The notes below the pieces were generated by a model, which saw nothing but the letters and a program-made list of their open reading frames with translations, was not told the origin of the DNA and did no database searches. DNA of 64,000 bases, from contig JASFXZ010000016.1 of NCBI GenBank assembly GCA_032209605.1, positions 2,976,001-3,040,000 of the forward strand. The letters run 5' to 3'. Below, piece by piece: positions 11,003-22,969 of this stretch. The position numbers were made by a program, and so were the translations under genes. This stretch comes from Mactromeris polynyma. Taxonomy: Eukaryota > Mollusca > Bivalvia > Venerida > Mactridae. Numbering within the stretch: position 1 is the stretch's first letter; every line of letters starts with the position of its first letter.

Positions 11003-12010
11003 CACATTCTACATACTAGTAATACTTCAAGTCATATTCAAAGTTTATCCTTCTAGTGTTCTAAATTGTCCCTGTACCTTACTTTATAAACCTCCGAATC
11101 AATGGATAGAACTTGACTACTATAATTTTCAAAGGAGAAAAAAGCGTGAAGGATTTATTACAGTTGAAACATACTATTTTTATTGGATTCACCACACCCT
11201 TCTGGGTTGTAAGGTTATGAGGCATATTTCTACTCCATTGTGAGTATCATTTTTTGGTGCAACACCATTGTCAGTTTCAATATTGTGTCCGACTTACTCG
11301 ATGTTTTGTTCTGGTATTACATGACTATGGCTTCCGGTACCCAGGAATCTTATCACACTATCTGTCTACTGCGGTACAATCCAACATGACACTTATCGTC
11401 TAAGATGCCATACTGCAGCTGTACAATATGTGTCATACATCAAAATACCATGAAACTTGCCCTGAAATATCAAAGTGTCACCTTGCGGTTTTTATGAAAA
11501 CTGCAACAGCCTTATTTGAGACAAACTTAACCAACATTCAGACATATCAGATCGGTATTAACAACATTACATATTTAAGAATACAAAGGAAAACGAGTCA
11601 TTTACATACCAATCTGTTTAAAGCTGACTTTGATGAAAGCATTGCTTACTTGAATCACTCTTGAGTCTGCTTCCTGGAGTCTGCCACTAGGGCCTTATTC
11701 ATAAACATTACAAGAGAGAGAATACGTAATTACAGGGAACGCCACATACACAAGACAGTGCCTCCCCACGCAGACCTCCGGGAAAACAACAATCCACAAA
11801 ACTTTAGGCACTTAAGGAGGTCAAAGATTGAAATTCAGACTTAGATGTTTAAGTGTTAAATGTTCTTTTTGCTCCTAAGTTGTTATACAGATATTGAAAA
11901 AAAAATGGTAATAGTGTACAGTTGGTAACAGCAATTATTCAGACAACTTACCATTCTTTTAGATTTAATCGTAACAAAACGCTGGTAAAAGTTGCGGTCT
12001 AAAACTGTTT
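11003..12010. other. intron sequence, no gene seen
   Basis: A somewhat GC-richer patch at 11690-11830 (begins GGGCCTTATTCATAAACATT) may be another dispersed repeat but has no recognisable ends. The rest shows nothing specific. Confidence 0.35.
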
Positions 12011-12014
12011 GTGA

Positions 12015-12128
12015 AAAATAAAACCTGGTGCCTTTTGAGCAAATCTTGTTATTAATGTTTCATGGTTCAAACCCACAGCCTCCAAGTTGAGAGGCCAACA
12101 TCTTATCCATAACAACACTCTTCCCCTT
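12015..12128 (-). mobile_element. tRNA-derived SINE head, minus strand
   Basis: Reading the minus strand: TGGATAAGATGTTGGCCTCT (A box region, + 12099-12109), then GAGGCTGTGGGTTTGAACC (B box, + 12064-12073). The spacing is tRNA-like, and downstream AACATTAATAACAAG and TTTTATTTTTCACA form an AT-rich tail. The A-box phrase is typical of molluscan SINE heads. No mature tRNA fold or terminator is intact, so it is not a functional tRNA gene. Confidence 0.6.
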
Positions 12129-12948
12129 TTCGATCCTTGGTGGCAATGCTGCCAAAATATCTTGATTATTGTTCCAAGCGTAAATATTGCAAACCCAAAA
12201 TATTGACATAATGTCCTGTACACCTTTGTTGTACTAATTCATGGACATAAACCAGAAGTATTAAAAACATTCAAAACTGTAAGTTTATCATGTATGCAAT
12301 ATGGTGTGTGTGTTTAGTCACTATCTCGGAAAGTTTGATGACAAGAAAGATTAATATATGTATGCTTTTAAAATCCTGTTTTTGACTTTCTGGATTTACT
12401 ATTAATGCATATTAAGGGCAGCAAAAACATGATGGATTGCTGGCTTAGATTTCTGGTCTGTAACGAAACATAGGTTTATCAAAGAACCCGAGATTACACT
12501 AGATAGGTCATGTGTGCAGTCAGCATTCTCTGATAAACCCTTGATTTACTGCATGACAGCGCCTTCTTGTTAAATATCTTACATAAAATAATGCAAAATT
12601 ATGATATTATCAGTTTTTGTTGTTGAGAAGATAACTGTTTCGACAGAAATCTTTACTTTAAGGTGGAGATTTAAAGATTGATTACCCAATGTGCAAGAAC
12701 ATTTGGCAAGTGGCAACACAAACAACATATCTCAGCTGCTGTGAATAATCATTACTAAAATATCAATTTATGTCTTTGATCAATATATACATCTTGTTCA
12801 AGTACCGTTGCATCTTGGGAGTATTTAAATGAAAATATGTTTGATCATAATTTGGTTGCCAGAATAACAATTGTGATTCTTTGTATCTCACATTTTTGTG
12901 TAAATGGACAGCATATCATACATCTGACTATCTCTGCACCATTCCAGT

Positions 12949-13045
12949 TATCTTACTCAGTAAACTACCTAACTCCCAATCTTGAGGCGGTAGGTTCAGA
13001 CCCCGATTGAGGTCAATGTTCCCCATGACAATGTGACTGAAGATA
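12949..13045 (+). mobile_element. tRNA-derived SINE head, degraded
   Basis: CTACCTAACTCCCAATCTTG followed by GGCGGTAGGTTCAGACCCCG (B box at 12993-13004, one mismatch to GGTTCRANYCC). The A box (CTTACTCAGTAAACTACC) is decayed. The layout is that of a tRNA-derived SINE head. Confidence 0.45.
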
Positions 13046-16000
13046 ATACATGTACATGAGGAAGAACAGTTGTTAATGGTTAGATCAACAGTTACTGTCA
13101 ACCATAAAAAACTGAATAAGCGTTGCAAGTTCGACCAGTTGAAATACATTTTATAGTAGTTGGTAGTGAGTCTAAATAGGATTCTAAAGTTTCAATTAAA
13201 ATTAACTTATGTGAATTATTGCAACTATTTCAACTGTAAAAAACATTTTTGATACTAGTGTTTTCTAACATTAAAGGGTTTGAAATGTTTAATCTGTTTT
13301 TTATAATGATAAATATTCTGAAAGGTTAGTTTTGATCGAAAAATATCAATATTGCCAAAACAAATGAACCCTTGTTTGTTCTCAAAATGCAACACAAACA
13401 AGACATACTTGACTTTAATCTTTGTTTCATTCCTTTGTTGTTTTATTTGATCAAATTAGACCAGACATTCGTTGTTGTTTTTCTTTCCAAGCTAATCTTG
13501 CGTAATGTTACGTATCTTGTATTCTGGTATCTGAGACGAGAGCGTTGTGTGAAGGGGTCACCTTTACCTGCTACAGTGTTGTCAATGTGTCCCTTTTTTC
13601 ATGAGAATCTTGTCATGAGATGTCATTCAAGTTTGAATGTCTGGAGGCAGAATGGAGGGGTCAACAATTACTATGATGAAAGACTGTCACTGAAGGTGTG
13701 ATTGTCTCACTAATCCCTATTAATGCAGTCGTTGCAAGACCCTATCTTGACTGACAAGCATTATATTTGACTTGAGGTTTTCAGTATGCCATGAATTAAG
13801 GAGTGTCAAATATATGAAAGGATATATATTATTGTAATAATGAGCAATTTCCTTCTGTGGCTTGTTGAAGAAGTGGCAACAATTGCTACACATGGCATAT
13901 ACGTTTATACAGTCTGTCATTATGTAGGTCAGAAAACTTGACCTAATCTAAAGCCGCAGTTACTCACTGTAAAGATGATGGCACGTTTTTCTAAGTGAGC
14001 TCTACTTTTCTTGCACTAACACATTTGATTCATCTTATACCATTGTTCTAGTTCAGAAAAGCCAACAAACTTAAGGAGGAATATGCTTGATCTTATTGTT
14101 GGTTATCTCATGGCAGACGGATTTTTATTGACGCCTGAAAATAACCTCCTCGTTCCCATGTGATCATTTATATTATAGCAACGCAAAACAACAAATAAAA
14201 GAATGCAATAATACCATAAAAACAACAGCAAAATAAATAAACGTCTTTCATCTTGTTCTTCATGAAGCATGAAACAAGCATAGCATTGTTATATATGATT
14301 GTAAAAATAGTACAATGAAAGCTGGAACAAAATTCTTTCCAAGAGAAACCAGGTATAGATTTTATTGTTATGTAAATAACCATAGTCTTTGTGTACGATA
14401 GTACTTGCATCTTAGTTTTCTTCCAGTATTTTTTAAAAGTATGTGGCAAAAGCTTGGACTGATTGACTATGTATTATAGCAATTAAAAATTTCTCATGGC
14501 AAGAAAAATCAAAGTACTGAAACATGTCAGCTGGAACAGAATTTCTAACTCAGAAAAGATTTAATTTTTGAAAAATATGCTTTGATGGGATGAAAGTGAG
14601 CGTAGTAGTATTAATTTCATTAAAAAACATTCAATGTATATTTTTTCACTCTTTTCTGTCTTTGAAGTCAGATGTCGGTAATTTACATCCATGTGACTAA
14701 AATGTGAAATGATTTTAGTTTGCTTCATAATTGACAACAGGTGGTTGATAAAGTTTTTTCTTTCTTTTTAATTTAATTCTAATTATAAATTAAATTATAA
14801 GAGTTTTTGTATTTTATGTTCTTAAATACAACATCACACACATAAGATTTATTTTAATTTTCTAATTGTGTCAAATAGTTAATTAAAAGATAATTCTTAA
14901 TTGGATCTGTTGATTTTAGTTCAGGCCTGTCAGTCCTTTCTATAATCACTCTGTATGTTTCTGCATTTGCATTTAATTTTAACTTTTTTTCTGAAATATG
15001 TAATTATTATATATTTTGTCATTTTATTTAATAAAATTGCTGCATTAATTAAATTTAACTTGCTTATTAATTTATTTCAGAAACACTAATATGTTTTACA
15101 ATTTTGTTCAAAATATATTCCGAATGTTTTAATGGTTATCAAGATAAATCTTTTTGAGGTTTAAGTGTAAGTATGATTAGAGATAACTCCTAAATGTTTC
15201 GCGCTAGTAATAATTACTATATAATATTATACGTAACACCCAGAAAAAATGTGAAAATCACTGAAAAGTTAAGAGATTTAATTCACTCATGTCAAACTTA
15301 CAATCTTTATTCAGGTTTGTTCACCACGGATACCTATGATTTGAGCCATTATTGAACCAGGTAACCAAGGGCAACAAGTATAGCAATACTTTAATGGGAT
15401 AAATCTCTCAATTATTGTGTTATATATCCTTCCTATATCTATCTCCACTTGCATGCTTGTACCACAGTACTACTGCATAGCGTTATAACATTTCTGGTAT
15501 GAAATAGATAAATTTCTATGATAAAACCTACAGGCTTCCTGTCTTATGATACAACTACTGTTTATCTTTCATATGAGTAAAGTCATGCTCCTTACAGGGG
15601 CTATGATAACACCACTTTCACATTAATTTAGATTTATAGGACATTAAGTGATTCAAGAGTGGAATATTTTGATGCTTGTTGAGTTGTCAGATAAAAATCA
15701 AATGAATGGGAAAATCAGTGAAAACCTCAGTCACTTTTGATGTTTGATTTCTGCTGGATATGTTTGCTCAATGTCGTTCATTCATTAAAGACTTTCACAT
15801 TCGCATACACTTTATTCCTTATTCAGTAAATGCTGCCGTCTGCTTGGTGCCACAGTTGTAATTTTTTTGTTCAGGTTGAAAAAAAAACATACAGAGTGGT
15901 TGACACTATCAAATAATGTCCATACTAGATAGGCATGACAGCTGGCTACTTCAAATTTTGTCTGTCTTCTCCATACCTTTGGTGCTGATTTTCCAACCAG

Positions 16001-16086
16001 TGCTCCCTTAAACTGTGACAAATCAAGCAGCTCTTGTGCATTTCATGCCACATCGTTCATTCTATGTATCTTAAACTTGAACATTA
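13046..16086. other. intron sequence, no gene seen
   Basis: A 109-codon + frame ends near 13701. It has no splice context, no recognisable domain and a Leu/Phe/Val-rich first half, so it is taken as chance. 14740-15080 is very AT-rich. No SINE boxes or TIR pairs were recognised. Confidence 0.4.
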
Positions 16087-16764
16087 TTTTTCGGCGCAGC
16101 CGTACTAACATGGTTTTGCTAATTACATATTCAGTGTTCTGTAAACCAATCAAATCTTATGTTAACCACCAAGGCAATTTCGCGCAATTTCGCGCAATTT
16201 CGCGCAATTTCTCTTCAATTTAAAAATAGTTGTAACCTTGTAGCAGATTGGTTAACATTTTCTATAGTGTATTTCAAGATTTATCCAGTAAGTAGCCTTG
16301 TTATTCATCACCACGGGGAATTCTCTGGTGTTGGATTTAAGAAGACTTTCTTGGTTTTATGTACCAGTCGCGAACATTTATATTCTTTATATCAGATAAA
16401 TCGCTATGTTACAAGTTTATTAACATGGATGTGTGAGTTCATGACTTACGCAATAAGTTATGTTGAACTATATTGAAACAGACTATACTGTGTCTATGAT
16501 CACACTACAGAGTTATTTATTATGCCGTCTCATTCGGAACACCTCGGCATTATTGGCTCTGCCGAATACCGCCAAGAAGTTATGATTGATGCAGTCTCAA
16601 ACGCAATAATCTCCCCTTACAGGTCTCGGAGTATTTGTAGTATATCGTAATTAAATGACATTTAGGCATTTTTTATGTTGTACAACAAAATTTAACCGAG
16701 AGAGTGCAACCAATTTGCAAACTTCAAGTTGCGCCGACCATCTTTTTTAAAGATATTTCTTGTT
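16087..16764 (-). mobile_element. 'TCGGCGCA' element, copy B (long, inverted)
   Basis: The inverted counterpart of copy A, from TTTTTCGGCGCAGCCGTACT to TCTTTTTTAAAGATATTTCT. A 10-bp internal motif (CGCGCAATTT) is tandemly triplicated at about 16183-16213, where copy A has a single version. A 105-codon frame on + (16159-16476) matches the minus-strand frame of copy A for about 68 codons before a frameshift. I count roughly eleven amino-acid differences in that stretch, which argues against purifying selection. No transposase motif is recognisable. Confidence 0.85.
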
Positions 16765-16825
16765 TATTGTTAGTACAAAAAGGTCAAGAAAATTGCACCA
16801 GACGACATTTCGAGATTTACTCCTA

Positions 16826-17172
16826 TTGTTACAGTCAGTACAGATCATTATTATTTTACTACATTTGTGTCTAACGATGTCCTTGTTTTAATGAGTACAT
16901 GTACACTTGTTCTACTATACCATCTTTGTACGAGATCGTTGAACAAGATATTGTTACACTCAGCACAGATCATTATTATTTTACTACATTTGTGTCTAAT
17001 GATGTCCTTGTTTTAATGAGAACAGTGTACACTTGTTCTACTATACCATCTTTGTACGAGATCGTTGAACAAGATATTGTTACACTCAGCACAGATCATT
17101 ATTATTTTACTACATTTGTGTCTATAATGAAGTGCTAGTAATGAGTACATGTATACCATCATTGTACGAGAT
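16826..17172. repeat. 125/126-bp tandem repeat, 2.8 copies
   Basis: Units begin TTGTTACA at 16826, 16951 and 17077. They contain ACAGATCATTATTATTTTAC and ATCTTTGTACGAGATCGTTG. The first unit has GTCAGTACAG where the later ones have CTCAGCACAG. The third unit has a small deletion (TATAATGAAGTGC). The in-frame 79-codon + translation simply repeats a 42-residue peptide. Confidence 0.93.
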
Positions 17173-17568
17173 CGTGTTAATAACCGCAATGACTGCTTAT
17201 GGTATCGTATTCTCTCGTTATCAGTTATTCTTCTCTCGAGACAAACTTCAACAAGATCCTATCTAAACCTCCTTAATATGCTATAAATTTTATTTGATGC
17301 ATAATTCATACATAAAACATTAATAATATTGCAGTGTATTAATATTCATGAAGTCGAAACTTCTGCTCTGTTTTCTTCACCTTATATCACCCTGCTCCCA
17401 AGTATTCGTCTTTTTTACCCATATATCAGAGGTTAGGTGCAAGACTAACGTAGGTGCTTGTGTACCAAACCTGAGATACAATAGATTGGCGCCAAATTCT
17501 TGATGAACATATCATTGAAACAAAATTCAGTAAGTGTAGTTTCTGGTCTTAGTAGAAATAATTGTTCT

Positions 17569-17818
17569 ATTATGCCCCACTTCGAAGAAGAGAGGGCATA
17601 TTGGTTTGCGCATGTCGGTCAGTCCGTATGACAGTCCATCCGTACGTAACCTTTTCGTTTTGGATCAATAACTCATGAACCCCTTGACCTATCATCCTCA
17701 AACTTGGTCCACACATTCATCTTGTGTAGCAGAGGAACCCTATTGATTTTGGGGTCACAGGGTCAAAGGTCAAGGTCATATGGGGGCATAATGTTTTACA
17801 AACATCTCTTGTTTGACC
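17569..17818. mobile_element. molluscan-type short repeat with ATTATGCCCC ends
   Basis: Left end ATTATGCCCCACTTCG (17569) and right end GGGGGCATAATG (to 17793) form inverted termini. The interior has GTCGGTCAGTCCGTATGACA, AACTCATGAACCCCTTGACC, CAAACTTGGTCCACACATTC and GGTCACAGGGTCAAAGGTCA in fixed order, a pattern I recognise as an abundant dispersed repeat in bivalve genomes. A short tail, TTACAAACATCTCTTGTTT, follows. It is non-coding; the 99-codon + frame that overlaps its end is incidental. Confidence 0.75.
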
Positions 17819-18860
17819 TAATTCTTTTGTTAAGGCCACTGAATTTTATCTATTGTTGCTTACAATTCAATAGTTTTAAGTGGCATTATAGTTACCAGGA
17901 CAGGAACCTAGTAAAAGTTGAATTTAAATGTTACTTAAATTCAGTATACATGTACAGAGTTAATGTGATGCACCAAGTCTTAATTCAGGTAAACATTTTA
18001 TGATATAGAAATTCTAACTGCAAGGAGATAATGTTTCAGACACATTAGTGTTAATGAATTTTCTCACTCATTTTGGCTTTGAAGCATCGTTTTTAAAAAA
18101 AAGATTGACTGAAATTAATCTTATATTTATGCACTCATAAAAGAGTGAGTATAGGATTATATACTAAACAATATTTTGCTTGTAACATGTTAGAAAGATG
18201 CAGATTTTGCTGTGTATGCTAATGTCTAACTTTCAATGGTTCATTCATATATTTTCTATATAACTTACTTTGTACATATTTATGTTTGCACTCACATAAT
18301 ACGGTTGACAGTTAAAATGATTTCTATGTAGTTAAATCCCTCTGTTGGATTCTTTTCATATGCAATTTACCTCATACGTACTGCAAGGATTATAAATGAT
18401 GGTCTGGATTGAAAGCAAAATTATTTGTTAAAAACATGATTTTTTCCTGTGGGTTTTAAAATTTTTGCTGACATAAGAAAACAGTTGGTGAATGAATTTG
18501 TCGAATTTTGTTTTTTTGCTGATTTGTAGCGGGGGTTTTTTTCCCACTTGATCTGCCAGTGGATTTTTTTGCTGATTTTATTGGTGAAAAGGTAGCTTAC
18601 ATAGATTCTTCATCTGATAATGTTATACTGCATCATAAACCCTTGGAAGTAAGTGCTTCTTAAATGTACTTTGTAGAACATAACAAGCCAACAAAACTGT
18701 CAGGATTACAAAAAACTGAGACATTTAACTCTCAACCTGTTGTCATACACATGTTTTGCCAAGTTTTTTGGCTGGAAATTTTGTCTTTTATTCTGTAAAA
18801 CATTACATCTTGTACTGAAATCTCTGTTAATACCACATAGCCGAATAAATTATCCAATTT
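17819..18860. other. intron sequence, nothing specific seen
   Basis: AT-rich. The phrase TTTTTTGCTGATTT recurs near 18505-18580, a very short imperfect duplication. No exon or mobile element was recognised. Confidence 0.4.
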
Positions 18861-19091
18861 GCCTCTTGTGGTCAGATGGTCATGGTCACTGACTGCAAAT
18901 CATTTGCCCTTAGCCTCTGTGTGTTCGAATTCTATGCAGTATGTAAAATGTGTAAGTGGGGTTACCAGGTAGCCATCCAGCTGGCTTTACTGAAGGTTGA
19001 TGGTTCTTCTCCCATCCTTATAGGTCAGGAAAAGTCACTGAACGACCTTGCTTGTTTATTTGACTTAAATACCCATTATAAGGAAGATTAA
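18861..19091 (+). mobile_element. tRNA-derived SINE, decayed full-length copy
   Basis: A decayed head (GTGGTCAGATGGTCATGG ... GTGTGTTCGAATTC, B box 18921-18932) is followed by a body containing TACCAGGTAGCCATCCAGCT, GGCTTTACTGAAGGTTGATG and GGAAAAGTCACTGAACGACC. The head-body order and the CATCCAGCTGGCTT motif match a SINE type that I recall as common in molluscs. The same family appears in minus orientation at 61062-61310. The 71-codon frame inside it is incidental. Confidence 0.65.
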
Positions 19092-20468
19092 CCTGTGTTT
19101 TATCTAGATCATTGTTCGAACTAGGTTATGGTTCAAAACTAATTATTTTGTAAATTTACAGTAGCCGTATTTCAGTGCGTATTTCAGTGCGAATATATCT
19201 CTATCAATACATATGAATAACCGAACCATTAGAAATCTGCAGCACTTATCTCGAATCTTGTTTCGTAAAACTATATCAGTGTTGGTAGATCAGTTTTTTT
19301 GTTCATGATTTCCAGATGCAAAAACCATATTCTCAAAGACACAAGAAGTCAAAAGGTGTTTGAGTAGGCTGTTAATGCAATTATCTGGAATCCATCTTTT
19401 TCCAGGCATACCCTATCAGAGAACATGTGCTTGCTGCCAATTACCACACTATAAATGTTTTGGTGACTGATTTCTGGATGTTTTATACAGGTTGCAGATC
19501 TGTAGGCTTAGCTTACATTGTTATTATATTCCAAATTTTGCTAAGTGCTGGTCAGATAATGAGACCTATAAATCACTGTCTATTTGATTGGTTACAGTTA
19601 TCATGGAAATACATACAGATTTCCGTAGATTGAAAAACTGTACCTGTGAACTTTGGTCTAGTTGGTGTTCCACAGACCCAAAATTTTGAACCAAAATTGT
19701 CGGTATATTACCACAAATGCAATTCACTTTTAGCTGATTTTGCAGATTACATAATGTCATGCATCACATTTTAAAAGTAATGTTTTGATTGCACATTTGT
19801 GTTTTGGACACCACACTAATCAGGTCTATTGAATGTTTCTGTTGGCAACCACATGCTCCTAACATGTGTTATGTTCTTCCCTGGTTACAGTACTCTCGTT
19901 CTTTTAGTAGTTGAAACCGGGCTTAAACCACTGTTTTGTTCAAATGCAAGGTTTTAGCATTTAAATAGCCAGGTTTTTTTTTAAATACTTATTAAGATAT
20001 ATTGTTACAAGTGTACATACACGTTTGAAATGTCGTTAAAAAGTGGCTTAAAACTCCATATTGCAACAGAACACCAATATTTCCCAGGTGATCATTAATT
20101 TTAACCTTTTGTTACTCAAAATATCTAAATCAAATATTTGAATAAGCCAAATAGTCTGCAAACAGTTTGTTTGTAAATTATGCTGGATATTCAAAGGTTT
20201 TGATGGTTGGTGCCTTTACCAGAAAAATGTCTTTCTTGTACCCTAAAAGACATCACTGGAAGGAGATGACGTCCATAAGAATGCCATTGCAAGCAGCAAT
20301 AAAATTGCTGATTTAATAAAAACAAATAGCCTGCTATTTCATGTTGATATAGTTCCTTTGTAATGCTAGTTCTAAGAATTTATAACACACTCATCTTGTT
20401 ATCATTCAGTGATTTTTGGTATGAACTCTGTTGGTGACTCTTGTGAAGAACATTGTTTTGTGCTATTT
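19092..20468. other. intron sequence, nothing specific seen
   Basis: No exon or recognised repeat, apart from a short direct duplication (CGTATTTCAGTGCG, near 19167-19192). Confidence 0.35.
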
Positions 20469-20720
20469 TTAGAACTTACAGGTTTGATTGTTATACCAGA
20501 GTGCTCCTGTGCTCTGTGACCAAGCAGGGGGGATGGCAACAGGTAGCTTGAAGTAATTAGCCAGAAAGTATAAATCTGTTAGGTGAAGTGTAACAGTTCT
20601 TTCACACCTGTCATCTACCTGTATGTTTTCCTCATCATCTGCAGACATATCTTTTATGTGTTGTCTGCTATCGTTTACTAGCAGGTCACTTGTAACCAAT
20701 TTGTCCAACCATCAGGCTGT
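20469..20720 (-). other. minus-strand frame ending at a consensus donor
   Basis: A minus-strand frame of about 79 codons contains LTDLYFLANYFKLPVAIPPA. It ends at ACCT|GTAAGTTCTAA, a near-ideal splice donor with the stop just inside the would-be intron. Its composition looks more protein-like than other chance frames, and the adjoining frame upstream (20678-20887, contains SDLIPVGKTEQKGGSLNC) is also open on the same strand. I see no convincing acceptor or start (the frame opens at TTG) and recognise no domain. It could be a decayed exon, a retrocopy or transposon remnant, or chance. Confidence 0.2.
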
Positions 20721-21500
20721 TTTTGCTTAAATGCCTTGTCAGAATACAAGATATGGCAGTTAAGAGATCCTCCTTTTTGCTCAGTTTTACCTACTGGTAT
20801 GAGGTCTGATTTCTGTTGTGCTCGAATTTTACTTGAATTATTTACTTTCGATTTGAAATTAGTTGAGAATAACATTATTGTGTTCATTGTGTCTATTGGT
20901 TAATATTTTCCAAAACATGTTTTCATTGACTAACCTCCTTACAGTTTTGCGATTGTTCTCAAGTAAATAAAAATGGACTATAACAACTTGAATAATTTAT
21001 AATTGTAGGAGCTACAGTGTCAACTATAAATAAGCCTACTACAAAAACAAACAATTTATTTGAAAGTATGTTTGATCTGAAAATGACTTGGGGAAGTATC
21101 CGATACATTTCAGCACAAATTAGGTTCTGCTGAGTATTATGATTTGAATTCCTTGGAATGATTTGCATTGAAAATTAAGTATTAAATTGAGACTGTGACT
21201 GTGTTTTTAGTAGACTGTGGTCCTGGTAGTTCAATGTTATGTACAGTTGTTTAATTTATTTTTAATTGTTAAATAGTAGGTGCATTTATCACTTGATATG
21301 GTTGAAGCATTTAGTTCAGTAAGGAAGATTTCTAAAAAAACGTCCTAATTTTGTTTCGTAACATGCTAACCTGTAAACTTGCAGCTGTAAACAGTAAAGA
21401 CCTCACTAATTGGTAATTGTAGAACAATTAATAGAATGGTGATATCACGGATATTCTCTCAGGTTTGTCTTCATTGTCATTTGAAACTTGTCAGAATTTA

Positions 21501-21720
21501 TTAAGGGAAGCATGGTGGTCTTTCAGGTAGAGCGCCAAACTCAAGTTCCACAGCACAGGAGATTGTCACAAGGTATCTCCCTTCTATATCTCTTCTGTAA
21601 AGAACACCAAGGAAGGGATATAAAAAGGGAGGTAACTTGTGTTCCAGAGGTTCTTGGTTCAAATCCCATCTCGGGGATTCTTCCACGATCTTCACAAGCC
21701 TTGAATTAGTTGATAACTGT
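21501..21720 (+). mobile_element. SINE head interrupted by a small foldback element
   Basis: An A-box-like stretch at 21511-21536 (CATGGTGGTCTTTCAGGTAG, AGCGCC) and a B box at 21656-21666 (GGTTCAAATCC) are about 120 bp further apart than in a tRNA. The excess includes an imperfect inverted repeat at 21568-21640: ACAAGGTATCTCCCTT against AAGGGAGGTAACTTGT. The simplest reading is a tRNA-derived SINE with a short foldback MITE inserted between its promoter boxes, which would inactivate it. The downstream tail is undefined. Confidence 0.5.
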
Positions 21721-21799
21721 CTGCCCCTGTGAAATGTAGAGCATGAAATCATAAACTTTTCCAGCCGTTCTAGAACAGTTCTTTTCTAGTTCTTGATTT

Positions 21800-21920
21800 G
21801 TGTTCATGAACTTTTGGACATGAACTGTTCTGAAAAGCTGTCCATTGGTTGTTCATGAACTATTACAAAGTTCATGAATTATCCATGATCTAACCATTAT
21901 GGAACAATCATGAAAAATTT
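21800..21920. repeat. second TTCATGAAC-rich cluster
   Basis: Repeated GTTCATGAAC, ACATGAACTGTTC and GTTCATGAATTATCCATGA words, as in 9485-9608. No regular period is present. This looks like an unamplified relative of the element that became the array at 9609. Confidence 0.55.
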
Positions 21921-22075
21921 CTTGAAGAATAATCTTAAGCCTCAATATAATTATGGCCATTCCAAGGATTGAACCATTTTCTTCCATTTTAGCATTTACC
22001 CCCCAAAAAGGTTTACATTTGTTTGAAGTTCCTATTTACCTTTGCTATTGTAGAAGAAATTGTGATGTTTGAACC

Positions 22076-22130
22076 TCATGAAGCAGTCTCTGAGAGTGAT
22101 TTGTATAAGTTTAGAATTGTTTCACAACTG
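22076..22130 (+). mobile_element. short dispersed repeat, GAAGCAGTCTCTGAGAGTGA type
   Basis: GAAGCAGTCTCTGAGAGTGA, TTTGTATAAG and TTGTTTCAC match in order GAAGCAATCATTGAGAGTGA, TTAATATAAG and TTGTTTCAC at 54191-54245. They also resemble the minus strand of 49200-49250, the tail of a SINE. It is a tail fragment only. Confidence 0.5.
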
Positions 22131-22668
22131 ATGTAAAATGAAAACTGTAAGTTTAATGTAAAGGAACACTCCTAATATGGTCATAAGGAAAAAATGAAAT
22201 TTGAAATAAAAGTTTGACTGTAACTGTATTTCACTCTAAATGCTTAGTGACTAGTTGTGATAATTATATCTGGTTACGGTAGTTTAAACTTAAAATTTGC
22301 CATGCACTAAAGTCCTGAAAAACGATATTTAATTATCGCTAAAAGATGGGTACCTCTAATCTGTTAAATCTTTATTTTGTGGTTTTCAGTAATTTTCCTG
22401 TACTTTTCCAACCACACATAAAGTTGAAGCTTTGATGTTGAACTATCTAAATGAAATTAACTTCCTACATAGTTAGTAATTAGTGGGAGTAATTTTGCAT
22501 TTCTAAGAAATTTTTTCTCATCATTTTCAAAGAAATGATTACAACGTGTGAACTAGGAAATAATCTACCCAGATTGAAACCTACACCTGATACCTTAAAA
22601 AGACACCAAATTCTATTGGATACTATTCCCTAATATTACTGTTTTCTAGATAATTTTGACAATGATGA

Positions 22669-22969
22669 TAACAACAAAAACACCAACAACAACAACAACA
22701 ACATCAGCAGCAACAACAACTATAGCAACAACAACAAAATTCATACGGACTCAGTGAGGTTAAATTATGATGAAAGTCATAAATGATAATATTCCATAAA
22801 AAGTACATCATACTATAAGAGGTTCATTCTGATAAAATAAATGATGAACAACAACAACAGCAACAACAACATTCGTAAGGACACAGTGAGGCTAAACAGT
22901 CATAAATTATACTGTTCCATGAAAAGTACATCATACAATATGAGGTTCATTCTGATAAAATAAATGTCA
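22669..22969. repeat. CAA/CAG microsatellite with 132-bp tandem duplication
   Basis: A CAA-rich run plus about 95 bp (ACTCAGTGAGGTTAAA ... AGGTTCATTCTGATAAAATA) occurs twice, with matching points at 22739 and 22871 (132 bp apart). The copies differ by several substitutions and a small deletion, so this is an older duplication. It shows that CAA tracts here are copied along with unique flanking DNA. Confidence 0.88.

Noticed and set aside
13372..13701. 109-codon + frame
   Set aside because: No domain, no acceptor or donor at sensible places, hydrophobic low-information first half; likely chance.
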